In this document: piece by piece, positions 60,779-64,000 of the stretch
Numbering within the stretch: position 1 is the stretch's first letter
Layout of the letters: each line of letters begins with the position of its first letter
Translations under genes and position numbers: made by a program
Notes under the pieces: generated by a model
The model's input: only the letters and a program-made list of their open reading frames with translations
The model's database searches: none
What the model was told of the DNA's origin: nothing
Assembly: GCA_024704765.1 (NCBI GenBank)
Contig: JAKMXF010000312.1
Coordinates: 346,181-410,180 of the forward strand
From: Oopsacas minuta
Lineage: Eukaryota > Porifera > Hexactinellida > Lyssacinosida > Leucopsacidae
Length of the DNA: 64,000 bases
Direction: 5' to 3'

Positions 60779-60888
60779 TATAACAGCTAATATATTACAC
60801 AATATAATTCCTTACAGAACTAACAAGCAATAGAATTACTCTAATAATTAATTACAACAGAGAATTTACTACATATAAGTAATCGGGT

Positions 60889-61986
60889 TTATTTGTCGCT
60901 AATAGAGTTCAGTACTGAGTCATCTGCTGAGAATGAATGGTCTAACACTACTTGATTATCTTCTACATTTATCCTTGCTCCGGCTAGACTCTTTACTTTC
61001 TCTTTCAAAGCTTCAAACTTGTCTTTAAGAACAGGTCCCCATTGGTCTTCACAAGCTAGCGGGGGTGTAGTGTGAGGAGAGAGAGATAGGAGATTTGACA
61101 GCTCTGTGTCTGTTTCTAATAGAACTTGTCTTAAAGAATCTATTATTGTTACGAGATCTCTTTGTTTATCCTCGTATTGTCTGATTATGCTCTGATACCT
61201 ATACACATATAATATAACTCTGTAAATGCATATATTTATCAAAATATACATTTCTAGCTCTTCTTTTCCTTCTAACTTCCATTTAGCTCGCCCTGACTCA
61301 CTGCGAGATTTCTTGAGAGAATTGAGTATCTCCAAACTTCTTTTCTCATCTTTACTCTTGTCAGACAGTATCTGTTCGAGTCTTTCCTTCACTCTCTGAG
61401 TCTCTTTCTCTCTCTTCCTAGTTTCATGTACGTACTGGGTATGTAGATGAGCTGATTGAGATTTGTGTCTAGCTAGTTCATCACTTGTCTGTTTATATCG
61501 AGTAGTCAGTGTTCTGTAGAAATGAAGGAATAAACTCGATAAACACGGAAATGAATCAACTTACTGGTTAAGTTGAGAGCATTTCCTCTCCTGTTCTTGG
61601 TAACGGGATGATTGCTTCAGAGCACGCTCCTTATCACGCGACAACACTTCATTACGACTTTCTAAATAATTCAATTCTCCACGACATGCTGCAAGGTGAT
61701 CGTCACGTAACGAAATAACACATCTTTGATCTCTCACTTTAGCCAAGAGCCAGTTTATAATATCTACCTAATAACAAGGTGAATATCGTGGAGATATACA
61801 AACAATAATAGGAAGTAATACCTGAGATGATTCATCAATAGGATTGAGGGAATAAGGGCAACCCTCTGTCTCTAAGGAGCGCTGGAGAGATAGGAAAGGT
61901 GGAGGGGGAGGGGGAGAAGAAGGAGGAGGAGAAGGAGGAGGAGAAGGAGGAGGAGAAGGAGGAGCCTCAATAGGTTCAAGAGACAT
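60889..61986 (-). CDS. SSX2IP: SSX2IP/ADIP-like coiled-coil protein
   Basis: Exons on the minus strand: 61986-61822, 61767-61565, 61513-61250 and 61198-60889; 313 residues. After a Pro/Ser-rich start (residues ~8-32) most of the protein is coiled coil. The segment VKERLEQILSDK, LEILNSLKK, GRAKWKLEG and ELEMYQSIIRQYE, spanning the exon 3-4 junction, follows the afadin- and alpha-actinin-binding protein pattern (LKERL..L..K..., W..G..., EMY..L...YE). Family members act at centrosomes/centriolar satellites and cell junctions. It is much shorter than human SSX2IP (about 610 residues), keeping the central conserved part. A minus-strand AATAAA overlaps the stop codon. Confidence 0.75.
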
Positions 61987-62223
61987 ATGAAAAACAGGCT
62001 AGCATATGACTAGTGTACGAATAATTATCTTAGTTGTGTAATAAGCGTATAACGTATAATACGTATTATAAATCATGGAACATGAGTACACTATTTGGAA
62101 AGCAGTGATGGGTATTGATTTGACAAAATAATGTTTTGAAATTGATAGAACATATTTACTGTATTGTTGTTATGCACTATTTGGATAAGAGGCAGGGAAA
62201 GTGCGTCCTACAGAAATTATGTA

Positions 62224-62292
62224 AGCCCTCATAATTGGGATTGAACTCGCATCTATAGCATTACAAGTACTAAGTGCTATGCATCCACAATA
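62224..62292 (-). repeat. tRNA-like relic or tRNA-derived SINE head
   Basis: On the minus strand GCGAGTTCAATCCCA matches a tRNA T-arm/B box, preceded by a TAGCACTTAGTAC stretch resembling an A box/D arm and followed by GAGGGC. The matching 5' acceptor strand is absent, so it is not an intact tRNA gene. Confidence 0.45.
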
Positions 62293-63198
62293 TAAAGCAC
62301 AATATCTTAAGCGAGTCATTCATTACAATTTCCAGAGCAACAATACAAATTATGAGACTATTAATGACGGCATAGGAGGTAGGCCTCAGAATACAAAGTA
62401 GGGATCAATCTAATGGCGATGAATTATGTCGGGTAAAATCGTTTTGAAATTTAATGCAATTTGATCAAATGTTTATGAAAAATCGCTGAAAAGAGCAAAT
62501 GTCGCAACATGGACAACAAATGCAATCGTATATCTATAAGAGAATGTTCTTATAATTATTATAAGGAAATGTGTTTAGAATTACAAGGAAATGTTCTTAT
62601 AATTATTATAAGGAATCTTTCATGATACAAGAAATTGTGATACAATTTATAGCATCAAATATATGAATAAATCGATGGTAGTGCCCCAGCGATGCTGCTT
62701 AGTAACTTGGCTGTGAGGAAAGACGCTTGAGAGACTACGCAACATTCCCATCCGTTTCGAGATTTGATCAAATGCAGCAATTGCCTCGATAAGCCTGAAA
62801 TAAATAGAGGAAAAATATGAGAAAGAGAATTGTGAAAAAGCGAAGCGAAAAGAGAAAAGAAGAGAAGATTCTATTATGTTAAATTCTGATCGTATATATA
62901 CTTGTTGATGAGTTACAGGTGTCACAACATGTTTAGTATAAACTATAATATTTGCATAGTTACCACCTGCATCAACTGAAATGTTTATAACGCTTGCAAC
63001 ACCTGCAACATCAGTAACAACTGCACCGACTACAACAACTGTACAAGTGAAAAGAGTATAAATACGAGCGATAATCTCATTTCGAATATTTCTTCTACTT
63101 CGATCTAAGATGTCTCATCCCTTCACTCTCTTTCCTCCTCCACGGTCGTGTTCTCTCCATCAATTACAGTGCTACAGGCATACTCTCAATTATACACT

Positions 63199-63375
63199 AA
63201 CCTCTGCTCAATTTGCTGATAGGATTATCTCAATTCATCATTCACCTCTGTTCAATTTTGTAACAGAATTCCCTCAATTCATCACTCACCTCTGTTCAAT
63301 TTTCTTACAGAATAGCGTCAATTCGTCACTCACCTCTGCCCAATATTGTAACAGAATTCTCTCAATTCGTCAATA
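63199..63375 (+). repeat. 44 bp tandem repeat, about 4 copies
   Basis: Units contain CACCTCTGTTCAATTTTGTA followed by ACAGAATTCCCTCAATTCAT with variants. The array is direct, without spacers, in non-coding DNA. Confidence 0.8.
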
Positions 63376-64000
63376 ACCGCAAACCTTATCACTATAAATT
63401 CCTATATAACAGAACCTGGAAACATTAGAAATGCTAAAGAAGTGATTGGAAAAACAATTATAGTGTATGTTAATCGATTCGGAAATTGTTAAGAGCTTAG
63501 AATGATGATTTGAATATTTAAATATTATGTACTTATAATGCATAGGGTAATGGAATAGTTATACTACAAAACATCCATAAAATAGATTAAACAAGTAGTA
63601 CAGTCAATGCATAAGAACATCGTCCAGAACTGGAAATAATGGACGTAAAAGCAGAATGTCTTAGACAAGAACATGTTCCTATAACCAGCATGTCTTGTAT
63701 AGAAACATGTTCCTATAACCAGCATGTCTATAGCCGAACAAGTTGGATTGAAAGCTGGGTAATGGAGTGTCTTGCTAGTATTATATAAAAACTGGCTAAG
63801 AAGATGGTAGACGATGGACTTTGACATGATTATCTAAGTAGACTTTGTGGATAGCAGTGAAGGATGGATTTTTGGATTGAAAGCTGGGTAATGGAGTGAG
63901 TGATTTTTTGAGAAAACAAGGAAAGAATGGGGAGTGTCTTCACTGTATTAAATTGTTTCCAAGGAGAGTGTCTTCACTGTATTAAATACAATCAATTCAA

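Larger units (their letters stand above)
61987..64000. other. Gene-poor tail with relic repeats
   Basis: No convincing gene. It contains a tRNA-like relic (62224-62292), repeated TTCTTATAATTATTATAAGG at 62545 and 62593, a 44 bp tandem repeat (about 63199-63375), and duplicated fragments near the edge (GGATTGAAAGCTGGGTAATG at about 63751 and 63876). A minus-strand open stretch at 62647-62810 after a possible acceptor could be an exon but matches nothing I know. Confidence 0.55.

Noticed and set aside
62647..62810. Possible minus-strand terminal exon
   Set aside because: A plausible acceptor precedes an open stretch, but no partner exon or recognisable protein was found.
63199..63375. CRISPR-like array
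   Set aside because: Direct repeats without unique spacers, in a eukaryotic genome.
63110..63376. Open frame of 88 codons over the 44 bp tandem repeat
   Set aside because: The repeat period is not a multiple of 3, the reading changes from unit to unit, and no protein feature is recognisable.

Overview
This 64 kb window is animal nuclear DNA. It holds dense spliced genes with short introns (often 50-300 nt), AT-rich spacers, and metazoan-type families: receptor tyrosine phosphatases with Ig and FN3 domains, a DOK-type adaptor, and SPATA2, SSX2IP and TAF5L homologues. Compactness plus lineage-specific tyrosine-signalling receptors fits a sponge (Porifera) best. That assignment is inference from gene style, not from a marker gene. 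Exon structures below were assembled by hand from splice sites and reading phase; each complete model has a total coding length divisible by three.

Layout. 0.2-18.6 kb: three related receptor-type protein tyrosine phosphatase (RPTP) genes. RPTP-1 (minus) and RPTP-2 (plus) are head to head with about 0.8 kb between start codons. RPTP-3 (plus) follows RPTP-2 and is a short form without Ig domains and without the active phosphatase domain. The RPTP-1 and RPTP-2 ectodomains are built from one-domain exons, all phase 1-1, arranged as repeats of a three-exon unit (A-B-C): two units in RPTP-1 and three in RPTP-2. 19.2-37.0 kb (plus): a PET100-like assembly factor, the farnesyl/geranylgeranyltransferase alpha subunit, a NEK-like kinase, a SPATA2/Tamo-like protein with large internal repeats, and a DmX-like/rabconnectin-3 protein. 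37.5-62.0 kb (all minus): a DOK-like PH-PTB adaptor, SNRNP27, a receptor pseudokinase, a full-length ABCA transporter, a Rap2-like GTPase, TAF5L, a histidine phosphatase, UBE2D, a second Rap2-like GTPase, a DPP4-family peptidase and SSX2IP. 62-64 kb: non-coding DNA with a tRNA-like relic and tandem repeats.

Two things stand out. First, the modular RPTP pair: symmetric, recently duplicated Ig exons feed an uninterrupted 2.3 kb exon holding FN3, membrane segment and both phosphatase domains. This design tolerates exon skipping, duplication and conversion without frame loss. Second, short terminal-inverted-repeat elements (called here families A-E, G and H, plus repeat F, a repeat pair) occupy most introns longer than about 150 nt in the non-RPTP genes. 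They are sometimes nested, and sometimes so close to the exon that a splice site lies in or beside the element end.

Several genes suggest a tyrosine-phosphorylation theme (RPTPs, DOK adaptor, receptor pseudokinase, Rap2 GTPases), but they are interspersed with housekeeping genes, so functional clustering is only a hypothesis.
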